A stretch of 64,000 bases of DNA from Lysobacteraceae bacterium (GCA_021299355.1 JAJTGG010000002.1:1-64000), one strand, 5' to 3'. Shown: positions 35,480-46,923, counted from the stretch's first letter. Numbers and translations: made by a program. The notes: generated by a model not told the origin, from the sequence alone.

Positions 35480-38400
35480 TCTTTCTTGATCAGCAGACTG
35501 GCGATATCGACCCGCTCGGGCCGGTCCTGTAACAGATTGGCGGTTTCCGAAAAACCGCCCATGACCGCGAAATCATAGGCGCTGCGCCCGAGGTTGTCGC
35601 GCAGCTGACGGTCGGCGCCGGCACGCAGCAGGCGGCCGGCCAACTGGCTGTAGCCGCGTGCAGCGGCATGATGCAGGGGCGTGAATCCGCGCGCATCGAG
35701 GGCGTCGATTGCCGGCGTTTCCTGCAGTAGGCGTTCAAGCGCCGACAGCACCAGCCCTTCCTTGAGCGTCTGCAATTTCTGCAGGCTGGCGCCGCAGAGC
35801 AAGTGTAGCGCCGTCTGGCCGTGCTTGTCTGCGCCATCCGTGGGCGTGCCGGCACGCAAAAGGCTGTCGATTAACAGCACGGAATCCAGTTTCGCTTTCT
35901 CCGAAACCAGAAAACCCGACGCGGCATGCAGGGCGGTCTGCGACTGCGCATCCCGTGCCTGAACATCGGCGCCGTATTCCAGCAGCATCGCCGTATGTTC
36001 CGTGCTGCCGAGTGCGCTGGCCAGATGCAGAGGCGGAAAGCCGGCAACCGTCTGGTTGACATCCACGCCGGCGAAAAGCAGCTCCTGCAACACCTCCGTA
36101 TGGGCCTGGCTGAGCGCGGCCCAGAGCGCATTGACGCCGCTGGCGGCGGCAATTCCGGCATCCGCGCCATGTGTCAGCAGAAGACGTACCATCGCGGTCT
36201 GTCCCTGACCACAGGCATGGATCAGCGCCGTTGATCTTTTACTGTCGAAGGCATTCACCGGCAATCCGAGTTCGAGCAGGCGCTTGACCGCATCGGCATC
36301 GCCGGCCAGCACCGCCGCCGGAACATCCTGGCCGCACAAACGCCGACCGGGCAGATGCCAGTTCGGCCAGGACAGCCAGGCTACTGATGTGGTATTACCA
36401 TTCAGAAGCGCCACGCCAAGCGCGCTTTGCCCATCACGGGCGCGTCGTTCGGGATCCGCGCCGGCGAGAATCAACGGTTTCAGCATGCCATCACGGCCCA
36501 GATGGGCGGCGTGATGCACTGCCGTGTACCCTGCGGCATCGGATGCATTGGCATCACATCCGCGGGCCAAAAGCTCATCCACGACGCGTTGCCAGCCCAA
36601 GCGCACCGCCAAAACCAGTGGCGATGCGCCGGCCACTACGCCGAACGGATCTGCGCCCTGCTGCAGCAACTGCAGGGCAGTCTGTTCATCGGCACGACGA
36701 TGGAAATCATTGCGCAGACAGCATTCCAGATAGGCGGCCAATGTGCCCGAACCGCTGATCGGCACCGGCATGGCCATCAGGTAGCCGAGCAATCCGGCTA
36801 GATTCTGCGTACCTGCCATCAGCCGCCGGTAAACACTGCGGCCCTGGGCATCGCTGCCGAACACATTGGCGCCGCGCCCGAGCAGCCAAGAGACGATTTC
36901 CCGCCGGTCCTGCTGGCAGAAGGACAGCAGCATTTCAGCCAGTTCGCTGCCCACCGGTTGCAGGCCGGCAGCGAGAAGATCATCTGCGGCGGCGGTATCG
37001 CCCGAACCGAGCACGGCGAACAACTGTTGACCGCCACTGCTGCGGCGCTCAGGCAAGGGGGCTTCATTGAGATGTTCCGGCAGGGCGTAAGCCGGATCGA
37101 TGCAGGCCACAGCCGACCAACGCCCGCCGGCCAAGGCATGGGCGAGCGCGCTTCGGCCCTGTGCATCCACCGCGGTGCGCGACAGCTTCGGTTGGGCCTG
37201 CAGGCGCTTGAGCACTTCAACCTCGCCGGCCTGTGCCGCCAGCATGAAGGCGCTGATGCCGGCATCATCCTGGGCATTGACCTGCGCGCCGAGCTCCAGA
37301 AGGGCGGACACCACTTCGGTCAGTCCGGCTTGTGCGGCCACCATCAGCGGTGTCATCTGTGCGGCATTGCGCACATCCACCTTGGCTTTGTGTTTGTGCA
37401 ACAGACGGATGCCGATTTCATCATCCTCGGCGCCGGCGGCGGCAATCAACACCGGAACCGCGCCGACCGGTTCGACTTTCGCCTTGCGTTCCAGCATATA
37501 GCGGGCAACCCGCCAATTGGCGGCCTGGCAGGCCAAAGCCAGCGGCGTGAAGCCTTCCTTGTTTATCGCCTCGATACCGGCACCGGCATCCAGCAACAGG
37601 GCGGCCACGGCTGCGTCGGTACTTCGCATGGCATGATGCAGCGGTGTGTTGCCGTCCGAATCGGTGACATCGGTTCGGGCACCGTTGGTCAGCAGCATGG
37701 TGACCGCTTCCGACCGGCCATGCCAGCTGTCGCGGGTGGCGCTGAGCAGAGGATTCAATCCGGCATGGAATGCATTTACATCGACACCCTTGCCGATCAA
37801 AGCACGCATCAGACGCAGATCGCTGAGCGTGCCGGCGATCATCATCAGGCTGCGCTGGTCCTTGGCGCCGGCCGTCGGCAACTGATGCGGATTGGCACCG
37901 GCGTCAAGCGCCTGCAATGCCGCATCGACCTGGCCGTTGTGCACGGCCTGCAACAGGGCGATATCCGGATCGAGCGATGGCGCCGCTGATTTTGCGGAGG
38001 CGGGGACCTCCGCCGCTATGCTTTCACCGGGCGCCACTGTTTTCGGCAGCGGGATGTTGACGGCCACCGCATGCCAAAGCAGCGCGAGCACACCGTAACC
38101 GAGCACCCATAGACTGGAGGCCTGCAGCCAGAATGCCCAACCGGCCCCGGCCAACAGCGCCGGTATGGCCAAGAGCAACAGCACGAAACCGGCCAAGGCC
38201 GAACGCCAGAATGCAAACCGCGGATGGCTGGCCTCGAAGGTGGGCCAGCCCTGCCGGAAGTCCTGCTGCCATTGCGCCCAGTTCGGCCAGATGCGCTGCA
38301 GACCCAGCACCACCACGCCGGCCGCGACCGACAAGGCCAGCGCCGACAGCAGACTCTGGGTCTGCTGCACGGCCTGGATCGGCCAGATCAGCAGCAGGGC

Positions 38401-38562
38401 CAGGCCGCACTGCAAGAGCAGCCAGGCTCCGGCAACATGCGCGATCGATTTCAGCATCGGCAGAAAGCGCCATTGCTTCGGATGTGCGCCGGCTTTCAGC
38501 AGTTCTACCATGACAGTATGAAACACGGCCAGCTTCACGGCCAGCAAAGCGAACTCAACCAT
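35470..38562 (-). CDS. Large membrane-anchored ankyrin-repeat protein
   Basis: This 1030-aa protein starts at MVEFALLAVKLAVFH and has about four or five N-terminal helices in the first ~190 residues. About 20 ankyrin-like repeats then fill residues ~215-1025 (GNTPLHHAMRSTDAAVAALLLDAGA, QMTPLMVAAQAGLTEVVSALLELGAQVNA, GFTPLHHAAARGYSQLAGRLLRAGAD). The track extension to 38835 reads through ycgL in another frame. The ATG overlaps the ycgL stop by eight bases. The repeats face one side of the inner membrane; the binding partner is unknown. Confidence 0.9.
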   Translation of the reverse strand: MVEFALLAVKLAVFHTVMVELLKAGAHPKQWRFLPMLKSIAHVAGAWLLLQCGLALLLIWPIQAVQQTQSLLSALALSVAAGVVVLGLQRIWPNWAQWQQDFRQGWPTFEASHPRFAFWRSALAGFVLLLLAIPALLAGAGWAFWLQASSLWVLGYGVLALLWHAVAVNIPLPKTVAPGESIAAEVPASAKSAAPSLDPDIALLQAVHNGQVDAALQALDAGANPHQLPTAGAKDQRSLMMIAGTLSDLRLMRALIGKGVDVNAFHAGLNPLLSATRDSWHGRSEAVTMLLTNGARTDVTDSDGNTPLHHAMRSTDAAVAALLLDAGAGIEAINKEGFTPLALACQAANWRVARYMLERKAKVEPVGAVPVLIAAAGAEDDEIGIRLLHKHKAKVDVRNAAQMTPLMVAAQAGLTEVVSALLELGAQVNAQDDAGISAFMLAAQAGEVEVLKRLQAQPKLSRTAVDAQGRSALAHALAGGRWSAVACIDPAYALPEHLNEAPLPERRSSGGQQLFAVLGSGDTAAADDLLAAGLQPVGSELAEMLLSFCQQDRREIVSWLLGRGANVFGSDAQGRSVYRRLMAGTQNLAGLLGYLMAMPVPISGSGTLAAYLECCLRNDFHRRADEQTALQLLQQGADPFGVVAGASPLVLAVRLGWQRVVDELLARGCDANASDAAGYTAVHHAAHLGRDGMLKPLILAGADPERRARDGQSALGVALLNGNTTSVAWLSWPNWHLPGRRLCGQDVPAAVLAGDADAVKRLLELGLPVNAFDSKRSTALIHACGQGQTAMVRLLLTHGADAGIAAASGVNALWAALSQAHTEVLQELLFAGVDVNQTVAGFPPLHLASALGSTEHTAMLLEYGADVQARDAQSQTALHAASGFLVSEKAKLDSVLLIDSLLRAGTPTDGADKHGQTALHLLCGASLQKLQTLKEGLVLSALERLLQETPAIDALDARGFTPLHHAAARGYSQLAGRLLRAGADRQLRDNLGRSAYDFAVMGGFSETANLLQDRPERVDIASLLIKKDQG

Positions 38563-38824
38563 CGCCGACGCCCCCGGCAACCAAGGGATCCAATACGCTT
38601 GGCGGAAACTGCAGGTGGAATCCCTGCGCATCGAGGTTGGCCCGCAGCACGGCGGCATCAACGCGCGGAAGGCGCTTTTCTGGCGCAAGTTCGAACTCGA
38701 GCACGAACTGCCAGGGCTGCAAAGGCGCGGCGATGGTTTCGGGCAGGGATGCGAAAGCGTCGGCTTTCGGCAAATACAGGTAGGTATCCGGTTTGCGCAG
38801 TGATTTGTAGACGAAAACGGGCAT
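38555..38824 (-). CDS. YcgL domain protein
   Basis: This 89-aa protein begins MPVFVYKSLRKPDTYLYLPK and includes FASLPETIAAPLQPWQFVLEFEL and NLDAQGFHLQFPP, the YcgL pattern of gammaproteobacteria. Its role is not firmly established. It overlaps the ankyrin gene start. The neighbouring longer frame 38562-38835 is a shadow, since its composition (MDRVCPFSSTNHCANRIPTC) is not protein-like. Confidence 0.88.
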   Translation of the reverse strand: MPVFVYKSLRKPDTYLYLPKADAFASLPETIAAPLQPWQFVLEFELAPEKRLPRVDAAVLRANLDAQGFHLQFPPSVLDPLVAGGVGDG

Positions 38825-38925
38825 ACGCGGTCCAAGGCCTTTGTCTCATTGTCCTCTACAACGCGCTTTCAGGAAAGCCTTTTATTATTTGGTACGCTAT
38901 GGGAGTTTTCATCAAGGAATGCCAC

Positions 38926-41265
38926 ATGTCCGCCCGCCGTCTTTTGTCCCTTTCCGCCCTTGTTTTCAGTACCGCCGTTTGTGCGCAGACGCCGATCACA
39001 CTCGACCAGGCCATGACCCATCCGGATTGGATCGGCACACCGGTCGAACAGGCCTGGTGGTCGGCCGATTCCGGCAGCGTGTACTACCGACAGAAGCTGA
39101 CCGGCAGCCCGGTGCGCGCCACCTACCGCGTGGGCACGGATGGCGCCAGCCAACGCGTTGAGAATACGGGCTGGGCGCAGCTCGACGAAACCCAGCAGAG
39201 TTTCGACCGCAGCCGCCAGCGCGCGCTGTTCGTGCGTCAGGGCGATGTATTCCTGCGCCAGCTCGGCAGCAACAGCCTGACGCAGATTACCAAGAGCGCC
39301 GAACCTGAATCCAATCCGGTATTCGGCAGCGACGGCAGCGTCCTGTTCCAGCGCGGCAACGACTGGTTTGCTGCGCGGAACGGACTGATCGAGCCGGTGC
39401 TGCAGCTGAAGACGGAAAACGATCCGAAGAAAACTCCGCCGACCAGCGCCGCAAGCGCGCATGAGCTCCGGCTAATCGCTACCTTGGCCCGGCAAAAAGC
39501 CGAACGCGAGGCCTTGAACAAGGACCGCGATGACCGCCGTGCCGGTGACGGTAGCGGTGCGATGCCGGCCACCTACCTCGGCAGCAAGCTCGATATCTCC
39601 GGCAGCGCGCTGTCGCCGGACGGCCGCTATGCCCTGGTCACCACTACCGAAAAAGGTGCCGATGAAGGCCAGACCGGCAAGATGCCGAAGTACGTGACCG
39701 AAAGCGGCTTCGAGGAATTCGAAAACGTACGCACACGGGTCGGCCGCAATATGCCGCTGGCGCAGAAACTCTGGCTGGTCGATGTGCGTACGCAGCGCGT
39801 GCGCGAACTCGATTTTTCGGCCCTGTCCGGCATCGCCACCGATCCACTGGCGGACCTACGCAAGGCCCAGAAACTCGATTCGCTGAAAGGCAACCGGGCG
39901 GTGCGCATGGAGACACCGGCGGTATGGAGCGCCGACGGCACGCAGGTTGCGTTGATGGTGCGCGCCATCGACAACAAGGACCGCTGGCTGGTCGGCGTCG
40001 ATTTCACCGGCGGCAAACTGACCGTCCGTCACCGCCTGACCGATCCGGCCTGGATCAACTGGAGCTTCAACGAATTCGGCTTCCTGCCCGACAACCGCTT
40101 CTGGTATCTGTCCGAACAGAGCGGCTACAGCCATCTGTATGTGGGTGAAGGCAAAGCTGCGAAAATGCTGACCGCCGGCAACTACGAAGCCAGCAGCGTG
40201 CAGTGGAATGCCGAGGGCAGCCAGGCCTACTTCCTGTGCAACCGGCGCTGGCCGGGTGATTACGAGGTCTGCCGCATCAATCGTGACGGTTCCGATCTTC
40301 GTGAAATGACCGCGCTTGATGGCGTCGAGGACTTCAGCCTGTCGCCGGACGGCAAACGTCTGGCCGTGCGCTACTCGGGCAGCTACCTGCCGGTGCAGCT
40401 GGCCGTGGTGGATGCCGGCAACGGCGAGACCCGGAAACTGACCGACACCCGCAGCGCGGAGTTTAAGGCGCGCAACTGGATCGAGCCGGAATACGTGCAG
40501 GTGCCGTCCAAACACGGCGCCGGGGTGATCTGGGCCAAACTGTACCGCCCGAAAAACGCCGAGGCCGGAAAAAAATACCCGATCGCGATGTTCGTGCACG
40601 GCGCCGGCTATCTGCAGAACGTAAGCGCACGTTACCCGGTGTATTTTCGCGAACAGATGTTCCACAACCTGCTGGTGCAACAGGGCTACGTGGTGCTCGA
40701 CATGGACTACCGCGCCTCGGAAGGTTACGGCCGCGACTGGCGGACCGCCATCTACCGGCAGATGGGCCATCCGGAGCTGGAGGATTATCTTGACGGCGTC
40801 GATTACATGGTCGCCAATCACCAGGGCGACCGGGCCAATGTCGGCATTTACGGCGGCAGCTACGGCGGCTTCATGAGCTTCATGGCGCTGTTCCGTGCCC
40901 CGGAGGCTTTCAAGGCCGGTGCCGCGCTGCGTCCGGTTACCGACTGGACATCGTATAACCATGAATACACTTCCAACATTTTGAACACGCCGGAGCTCGA
41001 CCCTGAAGCCTATAAGAAGTCCTCACCGATTGAGTATGTCGAAAACCTGAAAGGCGCGTTGCTGATCAGCCACGGCATGATGGACGACAACGTGTTCTAT
41101 CAGGATTCGGTGCGGCTGTCGCAGCGTCTGATCGAAATGAAAAAGCATAACTGGACGATGGCCTCCTATCCGCTGGAACGCCACGGCTACGTGCAGCCGG
41201 AAAGCTGGTACGACCAGTACCGGCGGATCTATGAGCTGTTCGAAGCCAATCTGAAAGCGAAATGA
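38926..41265 (+). CDS. S9 family peptidase (dipeptidyl peptidase IV-like)
   Basis: This 779-aa exported serine peptidase has signal peptide SARRLLSLSALVFSTAVCAQ. An eight-bladed beta-propeller region (~60-520) precedes an alpha/beta hydrolase domain with nucleophile Ser in GIYGGSYGGFMS, Asp in GMMDDNVFYQDS and His in LERHGYVQPESWYD. It cleaves short peptides in the periplasm. The ATG at 38926 follows AAGGAA; an ATG nine codons upstream and the long track ORF from 38224 are less likely. Such peptidases are abundant in Xanthomonadales. Confidence 0.95.
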   Translation: MSARRLLSLSALVFSTAVCAQTPITLDQAMTHPDWIGTPVEQAWWSADSGSVYYRQKLTGSPVRATYRVGTDGASQRVENTGWAQLDETQQSFDRSRQRALFVRQGDVFLRQLGSNSLTQITKSAEPESNPVFGSDGSVLFQRGNDWFAARNGLIEPVLQLKTENDPKKTPPTSAASAHELRLIATLARQKAEREALNKDRDDRRAGDGSGAMPATYLGSKLDISGSALSPDGRYALVTTTEKGADEGQTGKMPKYVTESGFEEFENVRTRVGRNMPLAQKLWLVDVRTQRVRELDFSALSGIATDPLADLRKAQKLDSLKGNRAVRMETPAVWSADGTQVALMVRAIDNKDRWLVGVDFTGGKLTVRHRLTDPAWINWSFNEFGFLPDNRFWYLSEQSGYSHLYVGEGKAAKMLTAGNYEASSVQWNAEGSQAYFLCNRRWPGDYEVCRINRDGSDLREMTALDGVEDFSLSPDGKRLAVRYSGSYLPVQLAVVDAGNGETRKLTDTRSAEFKARNWIEPEYVQVPSKHGAGVIWAKLYRPKNAEAGKKYPIAMFVHGAGYLQNVSARYPVYFREQMFHNLLVQQGYVVLDMDYRASEGYGRDWRTAIYRQMGHPELEDYLDGVDYMVANHQGDRANVGIYGGSYGGFMSFMALFRAPEAFKAGAALRPVTDWTSYNHEYTSNILNTPELDPEAYKKSSPIEYVENLKGALLISHGMMDDNVFYQDSVRLSQRLIEMKKHNWTMASYPLERHGYVQPESWYDQYRRIYELFEANLKAK

Positions 41266-41268
41266 GAA

Positions 41269-41294
41269 GAGGCGCCGCAAGGCGCCTTTTCTTT
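41269..41294. terminator. Terminator after the S9 peptidase
   Basis: AGAGGCGCC-GCAA-GGCGCCTTTTCTTT forms a strong short stem followed by a T-rich run, between convergent genes. Confidence 0.85.
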
Positions 41295-41312
41295 ATGTCC
41301 AGGTAACCGGCT

Positions 41313-43185
<1,873 letters not shown>

Positions 43186-43199
43186 AGTGAAGGCCTAGC

Positions 43200-43633
<434 letters not shown>

Positions 43634-43699
43634 GAAAGGATGACAGACCCGCCCCGGGCCGGCCGGCACACTGAGCGAAACCCATACGGAGCACCACCC

Positions 43700-43963
43700 A
43701 TGATCGATCTCGCCGCCATTGATGATTTGGCCCGCCGCCTCAGCAACCTGGTGCCGCCCGGCATGCAACAGGCCCGTGAAGACCTTGAACAGAACATCAA
43801 AGCCACGTTGCAGATGAGTCTATCCAAGCTCGATCTGGTCACCCGCGAGGAATTCGACGTGCAGCGTGCGGTGCTGTTGCGCACCCGCGAAAAGATGGAC
43901 GCGCTGGAACGCACCATCGAACAACTGGAAGCCCGTCTGCGTTCGCAGGACGCCGACAAATAA
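43700..43963 (+). CDS. ubiK: Ubiquinone biosynthesis accessory factor UbiK
   Basis: This 87-aa protein matches the UbiK/YqiC (DUF526) family: LARRLSNLVPPGMQQAREDLEQNIKATLQMSLSKLDLVTREEFDVQRAVLLRTREKMDALERTIEQLEARL. It has an amphipathic membrane-association helix and a C-terminal coiled coil used for trimerisation. UbiK supports the aerobic ubiquinone complex. The comM gene follows after 21 bases. Confidence 0.93.
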   Translation: MIDLAAIDDLARRLSNLVPPGMQQAREDLEQNIKATLQMSLSKLDLVTREEFDVQRAVLLRTREKMDALERTIEQLEARLRSQDADK

Positions 43964-43984
43964 TCCATCCCCACGGGGTTTCCC

Positions 43985-45508
43985 ATGTCTCTTGCACTGG
44001 TCCACAGCCGGGCTAAATCCGGCGTGCAGGCCCCGGCTGTGCGCGTTGAGGTGTATCTCGCCGCCGGCTTGCCTGTCCTCAATATGGTCGGTCTGCCGGA
44101 AGCGGCGGTGCGCGAAAGCCGCGACCGTGTGCGCGCCGCCATCTCCTGCGCGCAGTTGGAGTTTCCCAATCGGCGCATCACGGTCAATCTGGCGCCGGCC
44201 GATCTGCCCAAAGACGGCGGCCGTTTCGATCTGCCGCTTGCGCTCGGCATTCTGGCGGCCAACGGCGCCATCGATCCGCAGGCGCTGAACGACTATGAAT
44301 TCATCGGCGAGCTGGCACTGACCGGCGAACTGCGTGCCATTGATGGCGTATTGCCGGCCGCTCTCGCGGCCAAACAAGCCGGACGCCGGATGATCGTGCC
44401 GCTCGGCAATGCCGCTGAAGCCGGGCTGGCGCGCGGGGAACACCTGTATACCGCCCGCACGCTGATGGAGGTAGTGCATCATCTGCGTGGCGAGCGACCG
44501 TTGCCGAAAGCAGCCGGTGCTTTCGATTTCATCGACGCCCCGATGCCGGACATGGCCGATGTCCGAGGTCAGCACAGCGCACGTCGGGCCATGGAGATCG
44601 CGGCGGCCGGTGGCCACCATATGCTTTTGATCGGCTCGCCCGGCTGCGGCAAAACCCTGTTGGCTTCGCGCCTGCCGGGCATTCTGCCGCCGGCCTCGGA
44701 TGAAGAGGCCATCGAAAGCGCGGCCATCGCCTCGGTGTCCGGCAAAGGCCTCGATCTGACCCGCTTCCGGCAACGCCCGTTCCGCAGCCCGCACCACACA
44801 TCGAGTGCGGTTGCACTGGCCGGTGGCGGCACCCAGCCCAAACCTGGCGAAATCTCGCTGGCGCATCAAGGGGTGCTGTTTCTCGATGAATTGGCCGAAT
44901 GGGACCGCAAAAGCCTGGAAGTGTTGCGGCAGCCCCTGGAATCGGGCACGGTCAGCATTTCACGCGCCGCCACCAGCGCGGAATTTCCGGCCCGCTTCCA
45001 GTTGGTGGCGGCGATGAACCCATGCCCTTGCGGCTGGTTCGGCGACAGCTCGGGCCGTTGTCGCTGCAACCCGGATGCTATCGAACGCTACCGCGGGAAG
45101 CTTTCCGGCCCCCTGTTGGACCGCATCGACATTCACTTGGCGATGACGCGTCTGAGCCATGAAGAGCTGCATCTGAACGCGCCCTTGGGTGAGCCCAGTT
45201 CCGTCATCCGTCAGCGAGTGATTGCGGCCCGCGCTCTGCAGATGCAACGCAGCGGCGTCAGCAATGCCCATCTGTCCCAGGCCGATCTGAAAACACACTG
45301 CCAACTGAATTCAGGTAATCAGGAACTGCTCGACAAAGCCATGAATTCACTCCAGCTGTCGGCACGGGCCACCTATCGGATTCTGCGTGTGGCCCGCACC
45401 ATTGCCGATCTGGCGGCCAGCCCGACCATTGGCACCCCGCACCTGGCCGAGGCCATTCAATACCGGCAACTCGACCGTGCCTTGAGCGTTCCAAAACGCC
45501 GTTCGTGA
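43985..45508 (+). CDS. comM: YifB/ComM family Mg-chelatase-like AAA ATPase
   Basis: This 507-aa protein has an N-terminal ChlI-like domain (VEVYLAAGLPVLNMVGLPEAAVRESRDRVRAA), AAA core with Walker A IGSPGCGKTLLA, Walker B VLFLDELAEW, and a zinc-like CPCGWFGDSSGRCRC. ComM is a hexameric helicase promoting branch migration in natural transformation. Context is ubiK upstream; no other competence genes are in the window. Confidence 0.95.
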   Translation: MSLALVHSRAKSGVQAPAVRVEVYLAAGLPVLNMVGLPEAAVRESRDRVRAAISCAQLEFPNRRITVNLAPADLPKDGGRFDLPLALGILAANGAIDPQALNDYEFIGELALTGELRAIDGVLPAALAAKQAGRRMIVPLGNAAEAGLARGEHLYTARTLMEVVHHLRGERPLPKAAGAFDFIDAPMPDMADVRGQHSARRAMEIAAAGGHHMLLIGSPGCGKTLLASRLPGILPPASDEEAIESAAIASVSGKGLDLTRFRQRPFRSPHHTSSAVALAGGGTQPKPGEISLAHQGVLFLDELAEWDRKSLEVLRQPLESGTVSISRAATSAEFPARFQLVAAMNPCPCGWFGDSSGRCRCNPDAIERYRGKLSGPLLDRIDIHLAMTRLSHEELHLNAPLGEPSSVIRQRVIAARALQMQRSGVSNAHLSQADLKTHCQLNSGNQELLDKAMNSLQLSARATYRILRVARTIADLAASPTIGTPHLAEAIQYRQLDRALSVPKRRS

Positions 45509-45551
45509 CTCATGGGCTGGCAATTCCCTTTCATATGGCTAAAATGACACC

Positions 45552-45896
45552 ATGAATAAGAATCATTCTCCCTTTGCGGTCGATGCCATGGTGGCACAGT
45601 CGGAAGCCGCCGCCGAACTGTTGAAGGCCATCGCCAACGCGCAACGGCTGCGCATCCTGTGCATGCTGATCGAGGGCGAGATGAATGTGTCACAGCTGAA
45701 CCAGCGCTTGTCTCTCAGCCAATCCGCGTTGTCGCAGCATCTGGCGGTGCTGCGTGAAAAAAATCTGGTCAGTTTCCGGAAAAATGCGCAAACTGTCATC
45801 TACCGCGTTGCCGAAGGGCCGGCCACCGCCATTATCCAGACCCTTCACGACACGTATTGTCCCGCCCATATAAACACCGCGCGCGGCCATACGTGA
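45552..45896 (+). CDS. ArsR family repressor, BigR/SqrR-like
   Basis: This 114-aa winged-helix protein has helix-turn-helix NVSQLNQRLSLSQSALSQHLAVLREKNLVSFRK. Two cysteines, C37 (LRILCMLIEGEM) and C103 (LHDTYCP), sit where BigR and SqrR have their persulfide-sensing pair. Metal-binding ArsR motifs are absent. The downstream rhodanese and GFA genes suit a sulfane-sulfur response. The sensing role is inferred from residue positions and context. Confidence 0.82.
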   Translation: MNKNHSPFAVDAMVAQSEAAAELLKAIANAQRLRILCMLIEGEMNVSQLNQRLSLSQSALSQHLAVLREKNLVSFRKNAQTVIYRVAEGPATAIIQTLHDTYCPAHINTARGHT

Positions 45897-45925
45897 TACC
45901 GAAATTTCTCAAAAGGATGTTCGCC

Positions 45926-46240
45926 ATGCCCCTATCCGTGCCGGTGAAAGAAGCCGCTGAACGTCATCAGAATGGCGCCACGCTGGTCGATGTGCGGGAG
46001 ACCGATGAGTTCGAAGCGGTGTCGGCGCCCGGCGCGATCAACGTACCGCTGTCGCTGATCCAAAAGCATGGCAAAAAAGCGTTTACCAAAGCCGGTGTGG
46101 ACCCTGAAACGGATGGCCTGCTCGTTATCTGCCGCAGTGGCGGCCGAAGCGCAATGGCCTGCCAGCTCATCGGCGCACAGGCCATCAATGTCGAAGGCGG
46201 TATGCTGGCCTGGGTCACTGCCGGGCTGCCGACCTCCTGA
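45926..46240 (+). CDS. Rhodanese-like domain protein
   Basis: This 104-aa single rhodanese domain has active-site loop CRSGGRS (nucleophile C69) and VDVRETDEFEAVSAPGAINVPLSLI. It transfers sulfane sulfur. The start at 45926 is preferred because AAAGG lies upstream; the track start at 45857 overlaps the repressor gene. It ends in TGATG overlap with the GFA gene. Confidence 0.9.
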   Translation: MPLSVPVKEAAERHQNGATLVDVRETDEFEAVSAPGAINVPLSLIQKHGKKAFTKAGVDPETDGLLVICRSGGRSAMACQLIGAQAINVEGGMLAWVTAGLPTS

Positions 46241-46635
46241 TGACGCACGTGCACGGCACGTGTCTTTGCGGCGCATTGACGTTTACCGCCGCGTTGCCCA
46301 CGTTGTGGGTTGCACACTGCCACTGCACGCTGTGCCAGAAAAATGCCGGTGCCGCATTCGTCACATGGGCCGGATTTTCCGAAGCGGATGTCACCATAGG
46401 CGATGATGCTGACGCATTGCGCTGGTACAGCGCTACGGAAAACGCTTACCGCGGCTTCTGCGAAAACTGCGGATCGACGGTATTCTTCAAATCGGCACGT
46501 TGGCCTGGCGAACTGCACATCACAGCAGTGAATTTCACCGAGGCGCTAGACCGTGAACCACAAGCGCATGTGAACTGGGAAACGCACCAGCCTTGGCTGC
46601 ATTTCAACGACGGCCTACCTCGTCAGCCGACATGA
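46240..46635 (+). CDS. GFA family (CENP-V/Gfa-like zinc) protein
   Basis: This 131-aa protein has zinc cysteines in GTCLCGAL, HCHCTLCQK and FCENCGSTVFF. The family is named for glutathione-dependent formaldehyde activation, but most members have no tested activity. It is coupled to the rhodanese and is the last gene of the repressor-rhodanese-GFA group. Confidence 0.9.
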   Translation: MTHVHGTCLCGALTFTAALPTLWVAHCHCTLCQKNAGAAFVTWAGFSEADVTIGDDADALRWYSATENAYRGFCENCGSTVFFKSARWPGELHITAVNFTEALDREPQAHVNWETHQPWLHFNDGLPRQPT

Positions 46636-46666
46636 AAAAAGGGATGGCCGGAGCCATCTCTTTTTT
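46634..46666 (+). terminator. Terminator after the GFA gene
   Basis: GAAAAAAGGGATGGC-CGGA-GCCATCTCTTTTTT forms a stem of GATGGC/GCCATC extended by A/T pairs (with one mismatch), followed by T residues. Confidence 0.85.
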
Positions 46667-46687
46667 AGGCCAAGCAAAAAGACTTTT

Positions 46688-46843
46688 TTAAGCATCGACT
46701 TGCGCGGCCGGGCTCGAATGCGGCATGCAGATTCCCCGTAGAAGCTCCAGCGCATCCTCGTCCAAAAGCACCCGGGCTGCCGATTCGGGCTCAACCTGGA
46801 TCTAAAGGCGGGTCAGAGGCTGTTTCTGGGCGAGGTCATGGCG
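46688..46843 (-). pseudogene. Decayed small ORF with intact ribosome binding site
   Basis: On the minus strand, AAGGAG-N6-ATG opens MTSPRNSL and stops. In another frame, QKQPLTRL ends at TAG (46802-46804) and is followed directly by a coding-like stretch, IQVEPESAARVLLDEDALELL, continuing RGICMPHSSPAAQVDA to a TAA at 46688. One frameshift and one nonsense change would restore a ~50-residue protein. No family is recognised. The rest of the 314-base gap is the terminator and the LysR promoter. Confidence 0.4.
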
Positions 46844-46880
46844 GTCTCCTTTGCCAAGACCGTAGATCTCGAATTAATAT

Positions 46881-46909
46881 TTGACAAATTAAATATATTA
46901 AAGAATAAT
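46881..46909 (+). promoter_or_regulatory. Strong sigma-70 promoter of the LysR gene
   Basis: TTGACA (46881-46886), a 17-bp spacer and AATAAT (46904-46909) match 6/6 and 5/6 consensus positions. The region is very AT-rich compared with its surroundings. Confidence 0.75.
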
Positions 46910-46911
46910 AT

Positions 46912-46923
46912 TAACAATTGTTA
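46912..46923. promoter_or_regulatory. Palindrome TAACAATTGTTA at the predicted LysR start site
   Basis: This perfect 12-bp palindrome lies immediately downstream of the -10 box, over the predicted +1. LysR proteins often repress their own genes through such dyads, so it is a candidate autoregulatory site; no binding data are available. Confidence 0.5.

Noticed and set aside
38563-38835. N-terminal extension of the ankyrin ORF
   Set aside because: The extension reads ycgL out of frame and has implausible Cys/Ser/Pro composition.
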